From Lachnospiraceae bacterium (GTDB lineage Bacteria; Bacillota; Clostridia; Lachnospirales; Lachnospiraceae), in contig JAHZAV010000011.1 in NCBI GenBank assembly GCA_019423745.1, positions 9,635-73,634 on the forward strand: 64,000 bases of DNA. The letters run 5' to 3'. Below are positions 7,616 to 16,399 of this stretch, one piece after another. The number at the start of each line of letters is the position of its first letter. Position 1 is the first letter of the stretch. The notes below the pieces were generated by a model, which was given only the letters and a program-made list of their open reading frames with translations, made no database searches and was not told where the DNA came from. The position numbers were made by a program, and so were the translations under genes.

Positions 7616-8693
7616 ATATTGGTTTGCATCGCTTCAGGGAATTTCTGATCCCAAAAAGAGAATGCTTAGGGAATTTGCAGGTACGGGAGAGGCTATATAT
7701 TATATAGAAGAAAGTTTGTTAAAAAAACAGAAATATCTGACAGAAAATGACAGGAAAGTGATCATATTTGGTCAGAAAAACAGCCAAATAAGAGAGGAAT
7801 ATGAAAAATTCCTGGAGAAAAATATAAAGTTTATCCCTTGTTATGACTCTGCGTATCCTTCCAAAATGAAAGAGCTTAGGGATCATCCTTATGCTCTTTT
7901 TGCAAAGGGAAATTTGCCCAAAGAAGATCAAGTGTCTGTTGCGATTGTTGGGGCCAGACAGTGCAGTCCTTATGGAGAAAGACAGGCCATTATTTTTGCA
8001 GAGCTGCTTGCGGCAGCAGGAGTACAGATTATCAGTGGAATGGCAAGAGGCATAGACGGGGCAGCAGGAAGAGGTGCAATAAATGTAAAAGGAGCCACAT
8101 ATGCTATATTGGGATCTGGTGTGGATGTCTGTTATCCTCGGGAAAATAGAGGACTTTATTTTGATATACAGAAAACAGGGGGAATTCTTTCAGAACAACT
8201 TCCCGGCAGTTTGCCCCTTCGCAAAAATTTTCCCAGGAGAAACCGGATTATCAGTGCTCTTTCAGAAATTGTACTTGTAATGGAGGCACGAGAAAAGAGC
8301 GGTTCTCTTATTACAGCAGACTTTGCATTAGAACAGGGAAAGGAAGTATATGCACTTCCCGGACCAGTGACAAGCCCTTTGAGTCGCGGATGTAATACAT
8401 TGATTCGACAGGGAGCAGGAATTTTAATTTCAGCAGAAGACTTTGCAGAAGAAATGAAAGCAATGGGATATTTAAGGAAGAATTTCACCAAAAAATCAGA
8501 CAAAAATAAAAAAACGCTTGAAAGCACCGAAAATATATTGTATAGTTGTCTCGGTTTGTTTCCCAAAGGAGTCCATCAGCTGATGGAAGAAACGGGATTG
8601 GAACCGTTTCAGGTTATGGAAACATTGGTGTCACTGGAATTAAAAGGATACATTCAGGAAATTTCGAAGAACTATTATATCCGTTTAGAATAA
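7605..8693 (+). CDS. dprA: DNA-processing protein DprA
   Basis: A 362-residue DprA/Smf protein. The Rossmann domain is plain: VAIVGARQCSPYG, then ISGMARGIDGAAGRGAI, a GSGVDVCYPREN loop and GSLITADFALEQG. A C-terminal winged-helix-like domain covers about residues 300-360. DprA loads RecA on incoming single-stranded DNA during transformation. It is flanked by comM and topA, the usual Firmicutes order. No other competence genes are in the window. Confidence 0.95.
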   Translation: MKYEYWFASLQGISDPKKRMLREFAGTGEAIYYIEESLLKKQKYLTENDRKVIIFGQKNSQIREEYEKFLEKNIKFIPCYDSAYPSKMKELRDHPYALFAKGNLPKEDQVSVAIVGARQCSPYGERQAIIFAELLAAAGVQIISGMARGIDGAAGRGAINVKGATYAILGSGVDVCYPRENRGLYFDIQKTGGILSEQLPGSLPLRKNFPRRNRIISALSEIVLVMEAREKSGSLITADFALEQGKEVYALPGPVTSPLSRGCNTLIRQGAGILISAEDFAEEMKAMGYLRKNFTKKSDKNKKTLESTENILYSCLGLFPKGVHQLMEETGLEPFQVMETLVSLELKGYIQEISKNYYIRLE

Positions 8694-8723
8694 GAAACAA
8701 AGAAGGTATTGGAGGAAAGAAAT

Positions 8724-10802
8724 ATGGCTCATTATCTTGTTATTGTGGAGTCTCCTGCAAAAGTAAAAACTATAAAAAAATTTTTGGGAAGCAATTATAC
8801 GGTTATGGCTTCTAATGGACATGTGCGTGATCTCCCCAAAAGTCAGCTTGGAATCGATGTGGAGCATGATTATGAACCAAAATATATTACGATCCGTGGG
8901 AAGGGGGATATCCTTGCCAGCCTTCGTAAGGAAGTAAAAAAAGCGGATAAAGTTTATCTTGCAACTGACCCTGACCGTGAAGGGGAGGCTATTTCCTGGC
9001 ATTTGTGCAAGGCATTAAAACTGGAAGATAAAAAGACATATCGAATCAGTTTCAATGAGATAACAAAAAATGCGGTAAAAGCATCTATTAAAAATGCAAG
9101 AGAGATAGATATGGATCTTGTGGATGCACAGCAGGCCCGCCGTGCACTGGACCGTGTTGTTGGATATAGAATCAGTCCTCTTCTGTGGGCAAAAGTAAAG
9201 AGAGGGTTAAGTGCCGGACGTGTACAGTCGGTAGCCCTTCGAATTATCGCAGACCGGGAGGAGGAGATTAATGCCTTTATTCCCGAAGAATATTGGACAT
9301 TAGATGCAGTTTTGAAAGTGAAAGGGGAAAGAAAACCTCTAACAGCTAAGTTCTATGGAACGGAAAAGAAAAAGATAACGATTCATTCGGAAAGTGAACT
9401 GCAGCAGATTCTCAAAGATCTGGAAGGGGCAGATTATGAGGTGGCTGACATCAAAAAAGGGGAACGGTATAAAAAGGCTCCGGTACCCTTTACAACCAGT
9501 ACCATGCAGCAGGAAGCATCTAAGGCGCTGAATTTTGCAACACAGAAAACGATGCGTATTGCCCAGCAGCTTTATGAAGGAGTGGACATCAAAGGAAACG
9601 GAACAGTAGGTCTTATCACTTACCTGCGTACAGATTCCACTCGTGTTTCTGATGAGGCGGAGGCAAACGTAAGAGAATATATTTCCGGAAATTATGGAAG
9701 CGAGTTTGTTGCATCTGGAGTTTCCGGCAAAGAAAATGGAAAGAATATACAGGATGCCCATGAAGCGATCCGTCCTACAGATGTAACAAGAACTCCGGCT
9801 GCTATGAAGGAATCTTTGAGCAGAGATCAGTTCCGTCTGTATCAGTTGATCTGGAGAAGGTTTGTTGCCAGCAGAATGCAACCTGCCAAATACGAGACTA
9901 CATCTGTAAGAATCGCTGCAGGAGACTATCGTTTCCAGGTGGCAGCATCAAAAATTGTTTTTGAAGGATTCCGTACTGTTTACACAGAAGCGGATGAAGA
10001 AAAGGAAGAAAGCAATTTGCTTTTAAAAGGGCTGGATAAGGATTCGGTCCTGAAGTGGGAAAAGTTTGATACAAAACAGCATTTTACTCAGCCGCCGGCT
10101 CATTATACAGAAGCCTCTCTTGTTAAAACTTTGGAGGAGCTTGGCATTGGACGACCAAGTACTTATGCGCCAACCATTTCTACCATCATAGCAAGGCGAT
10201 ATGTGGCCAAGGAAAATAGAAATCTGTATCTGACAGAAATCGGAGAAGTGGTAAATAATATTATGAAACAGTCCTTCCCGGCGATTGTGGATGTGAACTT
10301 TACAGCAAATATGGAAGGGCTTCTTGATAAAGTTGCAGAAGGAAAAGTTCCCTGGAAGACTGTTATTGAGAACTTTTATCCTGATCTGGAGGAAGCAGTG
10401 AAGATTGCCGAAAAAGAGCAGGAGAGCGTCAAGATTGAAGATGAGGTTACAGATGTAATCTGTGAGGAATGTGGACGCAACATGGTTATCAAATATGGTC
10501 CTCATGGAAGATTTCTCGCTTGTCCGGGATTCCCGGAGTGCCGTAACACAAAGCCATATCTGGAAAAAATCGGCGTCAAATGTCCGAAATGCGGGAAAGA
10601 CATTGTTCTTAGAAAGACGAAAAAAGGAAGAAAATATTACGGGTGTGAGGATAATCCGGATTGTGATTTCATGTCCTGGCAAAAACCGTCTGAAGAAAAA
10701 TGCCCGAAATGCGGTGGATATATGGTAGAAAAAGGAAGCAAGCTTGTATGTATGAACGAAAAGTGTGGTTATGTAGAGGCAAAAAAGGCGAAAAATAATT
10801 AA
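8724..10802 (+). CDS. topA: DNA topoisomerase I
   Basis: A 692-residue type IA topoisomerase that relaxes negative supercoils. The TOPRIM domain begins at residue 3 (YLVIVESPAKVKTI) with the DPDREGEAISWH acidic motif. The catalytic Tyr is about residue 300 in LITYLRTDSTR. Three C-terminal zinc-ribbon repeats follow (CEECGR, CPKCGKD and CPKCGGY pairs). The frame extends to a TTG at 8709, but ATG 8724 has GGAGGAAAG just upstream and gives the family N-terminus. Confidence 0.97.
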   Translation: MAHYLVIVESPAKVKTIKKFLGSNYTVMASNGHVRDLPKSQLGIDVEHDYEPKYITIRGKGDILASLRKEVKKADKVYLATDPDREGEAISWHLCKALKLEDKKTYRISFNEITKNAVKASIKNAREIDMDLVDAQQARRALDRVVGYRISPLLWAKVKRGLSAGRVQSVALRIIADREEEINAFIPEEYWTLDAVLKVKGERKPLTAKFYGTEKKKITIHSESELQQILKDLEGADYEVADIKKGERYKKAPVPFTTSTMQQEASKALNFATQKTMRIAQQLYEGVDIKGNGTVGLITYLRTDSTRVSDEAEANVREYISGNYGSEFVASGVSGKENGKNIQDAHEAIRPTDVTRTPAAMKESLSRDQFRLYQLIWRRFVASRMQPAKYETTSVRIAAGDYRFQVAASKIVFEGFRTVYTEADEEKEESNLLLKGLDKDSVLKWEKFDTKQHFTQPPAHYTEASLVKTLEELGIGRPSTYAPTISTIIARRYVAKENRNLYLTEIGEVVNNIMKQSFPAIVDVNFTANMEGLLDKVAEGKVPWKTVIENFYPDLEEAVKIAEKEQESVKIEDEVTDVICEECGRNMVIKYGPHGRFLACPGFPECRNTKPYLEKIGVKCPKCGKDIVLRKTKKGRKYYGCEDNPDCDFMSWQKPSEEKCPKCGGYMVEKGSKLVCMNEKCGYVEAKKAKNN

Positions 10803-10874
10803 GAAAATTTCATATAATCATTGTAATTTACAGAATTGTGTGATAATATAATGTTCAAAGGATGGAGGATGCTT

Positions 10875-11657
10875 ATGAGTGTACAATTATTAGATAAAAC
10901 AAGAAAAATCAATAAATTACTGCACAACAATAACTCCAGCAAAGTAGTTTTTAATGACATCTGTGAAGTGTTGACAGAAATATTGGATTCCAATGTATTG
11001 GTAATCAGTAAAAAAGGGAAAGTTCTTGGAGTCAGCAGATGCAGTGGTGTAGGTGTGATCACAGAATTGATTAAAGGAGAAGTGGGCTGTCATATTGATG
11101 AGATGCTCAATGAAAGACTTTTGAATATTCTGTCCACCAAAGAAAATGTAAATTTAGAAACATTAGGATTTTCTCCGGAAGAGGTGAAAGGATATCAGGC
11201 AATTATTACGCCTATTGACATTGCCGGAGAAAGACTAGGAACATTGTTTATCTACAAACAAAATACGGGCTATGAAATTGATGATATTATTTTAAGTGAA
11301 TATGGGACAACCGTAGTAGGTTTGGAGATGCTTCGTTCTGTAAATGAAGAGAATGCAGAGGAGACAAGAAAAGAACATATTGTACAGTCAGCCATCAGTA
11401 CTTTGTCATTTTCGGAGTTGGAAGCAATTATTCACATTTTTGATGAACTGGAAGGAACGGAAGGAATTCTTGTGGCAAGCAAAATTGCAGACCGTGTGGG
11501 AATTACAAGATCGGTTATTGTAAATGCACTTAGAAAATTTGAAAGTGCAGGAGTGATCGAATCAAGATCTTCCGGAATGAAGGGAACTTACATTAAAGTA
11601 GTAAATGATTATGTTTTCACAGAGTTGGAAAAAATCAAGGAAGAAAGAAATAAATAA
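10875..11657 (+). CDS. codY: GTP-sensing pleiotropic transcriptional repressor CodY
   Basis: At 260 residues it matches the usual CodY length. The N-terminal GAF domain starts SVQLLDKTRKINKLL and binds branched-chain amino acids. The C-terminal winged helix holds the near-invariant ASKIADRVGITRSVIVNALR recognition region. The frame opens at 10836, but ATG 10875 sits 6 bases after GGAGG and matches the family start. CodY represses amino-acid uptake, biosynthesis and other stationary-phase genes when GTP and Ile/Leu/Val are high. azlCD in this window is a plausible target, but I found no clear CodY box there. Confidence 0.97.
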   Translation: MSVQLLDKTRKINKLLHNNNSSKVVFNDICEVLTEILDSNVLVISKKGKVLGVSRCSGVGVITELIKGEVGCHIDEMLNERLLNILSTKENVNLETLGFSPEEVKGYQAIITPIDIAGERLGTLFIYKQNTGYEIDDIILSEYGTTVVGLEMLRSVNEENAEETRKEHIVQSAISTLSFSELEAIIHIFDELEGTEGILVASKIADRVGITRSVIVNALRKFESAGVIESRSSGMKGTYIKVVNDYVFTELEKIKEERNK

Positions 11658-11672
11658 GAGCTGAAACAGCGT

Positions 11673-11709
11673 AAAGGAAAGGGTATCGGGGAACTGATAC
11701 CCTTCTTTT
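11673..11709 (+). terminator. Terminator after codY
   Basis: GGGTATC (11681-11687) pairs with GATACCC (11696-11702), extended by A-rich and T-rich flanks, followed by TTCTTTT. It separates codY from the next gene, whose ribosome site lies right after. Confidence 0.75.
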
Positions 11710-11724
11710 GAGAAGGAGGATCTT

Positions 11725-12027
11725 ATGTTTGAAAAATGCAGCGCCGTGCTGAAAATGATAGGGGTATTTCTGGAGGATGAGCCATTAGACAGAACAGAGT
11801 ATACATGTACAGTCATCAGGTATGATGAAGAGCAGGAACGCATATATCTGGTTATGAATGGAGAAGATATTACCAGGATATCATTGGATGCGGAATATAA
11901 CTGTACCCTTATGGCTGAGGAGGAGTTGGTGTGTCAGGGAAGAGTAAAGGAAAGATTCCTTGATAAAAATGGCAGTCAGCTTGTATTTAATATCGAAAAT
12001 GGATTTTATAAAAATAATCTAAACTAA
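11725..12027 (+). CDS. Conserved hypothetical protein, 100 residues
   Basis: I do not recognise a family. The protein is acidic, has no membrane segment or signal peptide, and looks mainly beta-stranded (TCTVIRYDEEQERIYLVMNGEDITRISLD, then CQGRVKERFLDKNGSQLVFNIENGFY). The alternating hydrophobic pattern resembles small PilZ- or YcgR-N-like barrels, but the PilZ c-di-GMP motif RxxxR with NxSxxG is absent. It has a good AAGGAGG site and lies between the codY terminator and the groES promoter, so it may be read by leakage past the codY terminator. Confidence 0.75.
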   Translation: MFEKCSAVLKMIGVFLEDEPLDRTEYTCTVIRYDEEQERIYLVMNGEDITRISLDAEYNCTLMAEEELVCQGRVKERFLDKNGSQLVFNIENGFYKNNLN

Positions 12028-12039
12028 CTGAAAAGTGTG

Positions 12040-12068
12040 TTGACAAACGAAAAAGAGAGTGCTATTTT
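12040..12068 (+). promoter_or_regulatory. SigA-type promoter for groES-groEL
   Basis: TTGACA at 12040-12045, a 17-bp spacer and TATTTT at 12063-12068, immediately upstream of the CIRCE operator. Transcription would start near 12075. Confidence 0.7.
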
Positions 12069-12098
12069 ATAACTAGAGTTTTTTAGCACTCTCTTTTT
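12050..12098 (+). terminator. Terminator-like hairpin interleaved with the groES promoter and CIRCE
   Basis: AAAAAGAGAGTGCTA (12050-12064) is an exact reverse complement of TAGCACTCTCTTTTT (12084-12098), with a 19-nt loop. The right arm ends in a T-run and contains the left CIRCE half-site. Only transcripts entering from upstream contain both arms; those from the groES promoter start after the left arm. It may therefore stop read-through from the upstream gene without affecting groES. Confidence 0.65.
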
Positions 12099-12109
12099 AT
12101 GAGTGCTAA
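12083..12109 (+). promoter_or_regulatory. CIRCE operator (HrcA site)
   Basis: A perfect match to the consensus: TTAGCACTC (12083-12091), 9 bp, GAGTGCTAA (12101-12109). HrcA bound here represses groESL until heat shock. hrcA itself is not in the window. Confidence 0.97.
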
Positions 12110-12140
12110 CAAAATAGATAGCTTAAAGGAGGAACCATTC

Positions 12141-12425
12141 ATGAAATTAGTACCATTGGGAGACAGAGTTGTATTGAAACAATTAGTGGCTGAAGAAACA
12201 ACAAAATCTGGAATCGTTCTGCCGGGACAGAATAAGGAAAAACCACAGCAGGCAGAAGTTATCGCAGTAGGACCGGGCGGAGTTGTAGACGGTAAAGAAG
12301 TTGAAATGCATGTAAAGGAAGGACAGCAGGTTATCTATTCCAAGTATGCAGGTACTGAAGTAGAAGCAGATGAAGAAACATATATTATTGTGAGACAAAG
12401 TGATATTCTCGCAGTGATTGAATAG
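12141..12425 (+). CDS. groES: Co-chaperonin GroES
   Basis: A 94-residue Cpn10 with PLGDRVVLKQ at the start, the mobile loop around KSGIVLPGQNKEKPQQAEV and a C-terminal IVRQSDILAVIE. ATG 12141 follows AAAGGAGG and gives the standard N-terminus; the frame upstream runs into CIRCE. It forms the lid of GroEL. It is cotranscribed with groEL, 61 bases downstream, under CIRCE control. Confidence 0.97.
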   Translation: MKLVPLGDRVVLKQLVAEETTKSGIVLPGQNKEKPQQAEVIAVGPGGVVDGKEVEMHVKEGQQVIYSKYAGTEVEADEETYIIVRQSDILAVIE

Positions 12426-12486
12426 AAATACAAGAGGCTAAAATATATCCAAACATTAGAAACATAAAACTAGGAGGAATGTTATC

Positions 12487-14109
12487 ATGGCAAAGGAAAT
12501 CAAATACGGAGCAGATGCCAGAGCAGCACTGGAATCAGGAGTTAATCAGCTGGCAGATACAGTCAGAGTGACACTTGGACCTAAAGGAAGAAACGTAGTG
12601 CTTGATAAATCTTTTGGTGCTCCACTTATTACAAACGATGGTGTAACAATCGCAAAAGAGATTGAGCTGGAAGATGCTTTTGAAAATATGGGAGCACAGT
12701 TGATCCGTGAAGTTGCATCTAAGACAAACGATGTAGCCGGAGATGGAACAACAACAGCTACTGTTCTTGCGCAGGCTATGGTTCATGAAGGAATGAAGAA
12801 CCTGGCAGCAGGTGCTAACCCGATTGTTTTAAGAAAGGGAATGAAAAAAGCAACTGAGACAGCTGTAGAAGCAATCCAGAAAATGAGCAGCAAAGTAACA
12901 GGAAGAGATCAGATTGCAAGAGTTGCAGCAATTTCCGCAAGTGATGACGAAGTAGGAGAAATGGTTGCAGAAGCAATGGAAAAAGTTTCCAACGATGGTG
13001 TTATCACAATTGAGGAATCTAAAACAATGCAGACTGAACTGGACCTTGTAGAAGGTATGCAGTTTGACCGTGGATATGTATCTGCTTACATGGCAACAGA
13101 TATGGATAAGATGGAAGCAAATCTGGAAGATCCATATATCCTGATTACAGACAAGAAAATCTCCAATATTCAGGAAATCCTTCCACTTCTTGAGCAGATT
13201 GTGCAGGCAGGCGCAAGACTTCTCATCATTGCAGAGGATGTAGAAGGTGAAGCATTGACAACTCTTATTGTCAATAAACTTCGTGGAACATTCAATGTGG
13301 CAGCAGTAAAAGCTCCGGGATATGGCGACAGAAGAAAAGCAATGCTGGAAGATATCGCAATTCTTACAGGCGGACAGGTGATTTCTGATGAACTCGGACT
13401 GGATCTGAAAGAAACAACAATGGATCAGCTTGGACGTGCAAAATCTGTAAAGATTCAGAAAGAAAATACAGTCATTGTAGACGGACTTGGAGATAAAGGT
13501 GCAATTGAGGCTCGTGTTGCACAGATTAAGAAACAGATCGAAGAGACAACTTCTGACTTTGACAGAGAAAAACTTCAGGAAAGACTTGCAAAACTGGCAG
13601 GCGGTGTTGCAGTAATCCGTGTGGGAGCAGCAACAGAGACAGAAATGAAAGAAGCAAAACTTCGTATGGAAGATGCTCTTGCAGCTACAAGAGCAGCAGT
13701 TGAGGAAGGAATTATTGCAGGAGGCGGTTCTGCATATATCCACGCTTCCAAGGAAGTAGCAAAACTTGCTGAAACTCTGGAAGGAGACGAAAAGACAGGA
13801 GCGAACGTTGTATTGAAAGCATTGGAAGCTCCATTATTCCACATTGTTGCAAATGCAGGTCTTGAAGGTGCAGTTATCATTAATAAGGTAAGAGAATCTG
13901 AACCTGGACAGGGATTTGACGCATATACAGAGCAGTATGTAGACATGGTAAAAGCTGGAATCCTTGATCCTGCAAAAGTTACAAGAAGCGCTCTTCAGAA
14001 TGCAACCAGCGTAGCTTCTACACTTCTGACAACAGAGTCTGTTGTAGCAAATATCAAAGAAGAAACTCCTGCTATGCCGGCAGGTGGCGGCGGAATGGGA
14101 ATGATGTAA
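12487..14109 (+). CDS. groEL: Chaperonin GroEL
   Basis: A 540-residue Cpn60 of standard length. Visible hallmarks are the early VTLGPKGRNVVLDKSFG nucleotide loop, the DGTTTATVLAQA motif and the C-terminal glycine-methionine tail ending GGMGMM. It is an ATP-driven protein-folding chamber working with GroES. Codon use is biased to preferred codons, as expected of a highly expressed gene. A terminator follows. Confidence 0.98.
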   Translation: MAKEIKYGADARAALESGVNQLADTVRVTLGPKGRNVVLDKSFGAPLITNDGVTIAKEIELEDAFENMGAQLIREVASKTNDVAGDGTTTATVLAQAMVHEGMKNLAAGANPIVLRKGMKKATETAVEAIQKMSSKVTGRDQIARVAAISASDDEVGEMVAEAMEKVSNDGVITIEESKTMQTELDLVEGMQFDRGYVSAYMATDMDKMEANLEDPYILITDKKISNIQEILPLLEQIVQAGARLLIIAEDVEGEALTTLIVNKLRGTFNVAAVKAPGYGDRRKAMLEDIAILTGGQVISDELGLDLKETTMDQLGRAKSVKIQKENTVIVDGLGDKGAIEARVAQIKKQIEETTSDFDREKLQERLAKLAGGVAVIRVGAATETEMKEAKLRMEDALAATRAAVEEGIIAGGGSAYIHASKEVAKLAETLEGDEKTGANVVLKALEAPLFHIVANAGLEGAVIINKVRESEPGQGFDAYTEQYVDMVKAGILDPAKVTRSALQNATSVASTLLTTESVVANIKEETPAMPAGGGGMGMM

Positions 14110-14149
14110 AAATTTCTTCCCGCTAATATAAAAAAACAATAAAAAAAGT

Positions 14150-14178
14150 AAAACTCCCTGTAAGGGGAGTTTTCTTTT
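14150..14178 (+). terminator. Terminator after groEL
   Basis: AAAACTCCC (14150-14158) pairs with GGGAGTTTT (14165-14173), then CTTTTTA. It ends the groESL transcript. Confidence 0.88.
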
Positions 14179-14231
14179 TATGGGTATTTGTGATACAATA
14201 ATAACATCTATAAATACATGGCGGAGGAAAG

Positions 14232-14729
14232 ATGATGAGTGATTTTTATGCAGAACAGCTGGTAAAGAAGCGTACAGACGGAAAGGACATTATGAAAAAG
14301 ACAGTGCTGATCGCCCTTACGGTGATTACATTTTTTGCAGCTTTTTTATTTCCGATTCTTCTGCTCCTTCCTGTAATTATGATTGTTGTTGATGTATTTC
14401 TTTTTAAGAGGCTGGATGTAGAATATGAATATATCTATATTAATGGTGAACTTGATATAGATAAAATTATGCACAAAGAGAAGAGAAAACATTTGTTTTC
14501 TGCAAATGTAAAAGAAATGGAAATGTTGGCTCCGGAAAATGCTTTTCAGCTCAGGGATTTTAGAGAGTCTAAATTCTATGATTACAGCAGTGGCAATACG
14601 GATTCACCCAACAGATACGTGCTTGTAATCAGCCGTTCAGGCCAGATTATAAAGATTCTTTTTGAGCCGAAACAGGATCTGGTAGAAGGAGTTTATCTTT
14701 TGGCTCCAAGAAAAGTGATTAGGAAATAA
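14232..14729 (+). CDS. DUF6106-like membrane protein
   Basis: A 165-residue protein with two closely spaced membrane segments at about residues 23-57, after a short N-terminal cytoplasmic part, and a cytoplasmic C-terminal domain containing DVEYEYIYINGELDIDKI. This pattern resembles Lachnospiraceae proteins labelled DUF6106; I recall rather than verified this. The function is unknown. A TACAAT box at 14194-14199 may be its -10. ATG 14232 or ATG 14235 could start; the GGAGG at 14223 suits the second slightly better. Confidence 0.75.
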   Translation: MMSDFYAEQLVKKRTDGKDIMKKTVLIALTVITFFAAFLFPILLLLPVIMIVVDVFLFKRLDVEYEYIYINGELDIDKIMHKEKRKHLFSANVKEMEMLAPENAFQLRDFRESKFYDYSSGNTDSPNRYVLVISRSGQIIKILFEPKQDLVEGVYLLAPRKVIRK

Positions 14730-14753
14730 TGATAAAGAATATGTGGAAACCTG

Positions 14754-14783
14754 TTGACAAGGCACCATAATATTTTGTATGAT
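14754..14783 (+). promoter_or_regulatory. SigA-type promoter for guaB
   Basis: TTGACA at 14754-14759, an 18-bp spacer and TATGAT at 14778-14783. The 45-nt leader is too short for a guanine riboswitch, and none is seen. Confidence 0.75.
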
Positions 14784-14827
14784 AGCACATAAACACAAGA
14801 TGGATAAAGAAAGAGAGGATTTCAACG

Positions 14828-16282
14828 ATGGGAAAAATTATTGGAGAAGGAATTACATTTGATGACGTACTATTGGTACCGGGCTATTCAGAGGTGATTC
14901 CGAATCAGGTAGACTTATCGACTGATCTTACAAAAAAGATTAGATTGAATATTCCTATGATGAGTGCAGGGATGGACACTGTAACAGAGCATCGTATGGC
15001 GATTGCTATGGCAAGACAGGGAGGAATCGGTGTCATCCATAAAAATATGTCCATTGAACAGCAGGCAGAAGAAGTGGATAAGGTAAAACGTTCAGAAAAT
15101 GGAGTTATTACAGATCCGTTTTATCTGTCTCCGGAAAATACTCTGGCAGATGCAAATGAACTGATGGCTAAGTTTCGGATTTCTGGTGTGCCTATTACAG
15201 AAGGAAAGAAACTGGTTGGAATTATTACCAACCGTGATCTGAAATTTGAGGAGGATTTCACCAAAAAGATTAAAGAATCGATGACATCAGAAGGCCTGAT
15301 TACAGCTCCGGAAGGAATTACTCTGGAAGAAGCGAAAAAGATTCTGGCTAAAGCAAGAAAAGAAAAACTTCCTATCGTTGATGAAAATTTTAACTTAAAA
15401 GGTCTTATTACTATTAAGGATATTGAGAAACAGATCAAATATCCGTTGTCTGCGAAAGATGGACAAGGACGTCTTCTGTGCGGTGCAGCGATTGGTATTA
15501 CTGCAAACTGTCTGGAAAGAGCACAGGAGCTGGTAAATGCAAAAGTAGACGTGATTGTTATGGATTCCGCGCATGGACATTCTGCAAACGTTCTGCGTAC
15601 AGTAGACATGGTAAAATCAAAATTCCCGGATCTTCAGGTAATTGCCGGAAATGTGGCAACAGGAGAAGCAACAGAGGCTTTGATCAAAGCAGGAGTGGAT
15701 GCAGTAAAGGTAGGAATCGGACCAGGATCCATCTGTACAACCCGTGTAGTTGCAGGAATTGGTGTGCCTCAGATTACAGCAGTTATGGATTGTTATGAAG
15801 TAGCTGATAAGTACGGCATTCCGATTATTGCAGATGGTGGAATCAAATATTCCGGCGATATGACAAAGGCTATTGCAGCAGGTGCTAACGTATGTATGAT
15901 GGGAAGCATTTTTGCAGGATGCGACGAAAGTCCTGGAACATTTGAGCTCTTCCAGGGAAGAAAGTATAAAGTATACAGAGGTATGGGATCTATTGCAGCT
16001 ATGGAGAACGGAAGTAAAGACCGTTACTTCCAGTCTGATGCGAAGAAACTTGTACCAGAGGGCGTTGAAGGACGTGTGGCATATAAGGGAACAGTGGAAG
16101 ATACTGTATTCCAGCTGATGGGTGGTCTCCGTTCCGGTATGGGATACTGCGGAACTCCGACAATCGAGGATCTGAAGAGAAATGCAAGATTTATTAAGAT
16201 TTCCGCTGCATCTTTGAAGGAAAGCCATCCTCACGATATCCATATTACAAAAGAAGCACCAAACTACAGCGTGGATGAATAA
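14828..16282 (+). CDS. guaB: Inosine-5'-monophosphate dehydrogenase
   Basis: A 484-residue IMPDH, which oxidizes IMP to XMP with NAD, the committed step to GMP. The TIM barrel begins TFDDVLLVPGYSEV; a CBS-pair domain occupies about residues 95-205; the catalytic loop GIGPGSICTTR places the active Cys at about residue 303; the flap region has YRGMGSIAAM. It is a single-gene transcript with its own promoter and a downstream terminator. Confidence 0.97.
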   Translation: MGKIIGEGITFDDVLLVPGYSEVIPNQVDLSTDLTKKIRLNIPMMSAGMDTVTEHRMAIAMARQGGIGVIHKNMSIEQQAEEVDKVKRSENGVITDPFYLSPENTLADANELMAKFRISGVPITEGKKLVGIITNRDLKFEEDFTKKIKESMTSEGLITAPEGITLEEAKKILAKARKEKLPIVDENFNLKGLITIKDIEKQIKYPLSAKDGQGRLLCGAAIGITANCLERAQELVNAKVDVIVMDSAHGHSANVLRTVDMVKSKFPDLQVIAGNVATGEATEALIKAGVDAVKVGIGPGSICTTRVVAGIGVPQITAVMDCYEVADKYGIPIIADGGIKYSGDMTKAIAAGANVCMMGSIFAGCDESPGTFELFQGRKYKVYRGMGSIAAMENGSKDRYFQSDAKKLVPEGVEGRVAYKGTVEDTVFQLMGGLRSGMGYCGTPTIEDLKRNARFIKISAASLKESHPHDIHITKEAPNYSVDE

Positions 16283-16308
16283 AAGAAGTATTTTAATTAA
16301 AATGTTAG

Positions 16309-16355
16309 GAAGGGGCAAATGCAATGAGATTTGCATTGTCCCTTCTTTTCTTTTT
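16309..16355 (+). terminator. Terminator after guaB
   Basis: GAAGGGGCAAATGCAA pairs with TTGCATTGTCCCTTC with one bulge, followed by TTTTCTTTTT. It overlaps the -35 of the galM promoter. Confidence 0.8.
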
Positions 16356-16364
16356 CGTTATAAT
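16336..16364 (+). promoter_or_regulatory. SigA-type promoter for galM
   Basis: TTGTCC at 16336-16341, a 17-bp spacer and TATAAT at 16359-16364. The -35 lies inside the right arm of the guaB terminator. Confidence 0.7.
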
Positions 16365-16399
16365 AGATCTTAGAACAGAAAAAGGAGAAATATAAAATC

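Noticed and set aside
12829..13743. A long minus-strand open frame of 304 codons inside groEL
   Set aside because: It is a shadow of groEL; the translation is rich in Cys, Phe and Ser with no domain, and codon bias clearly supports the plus strand.
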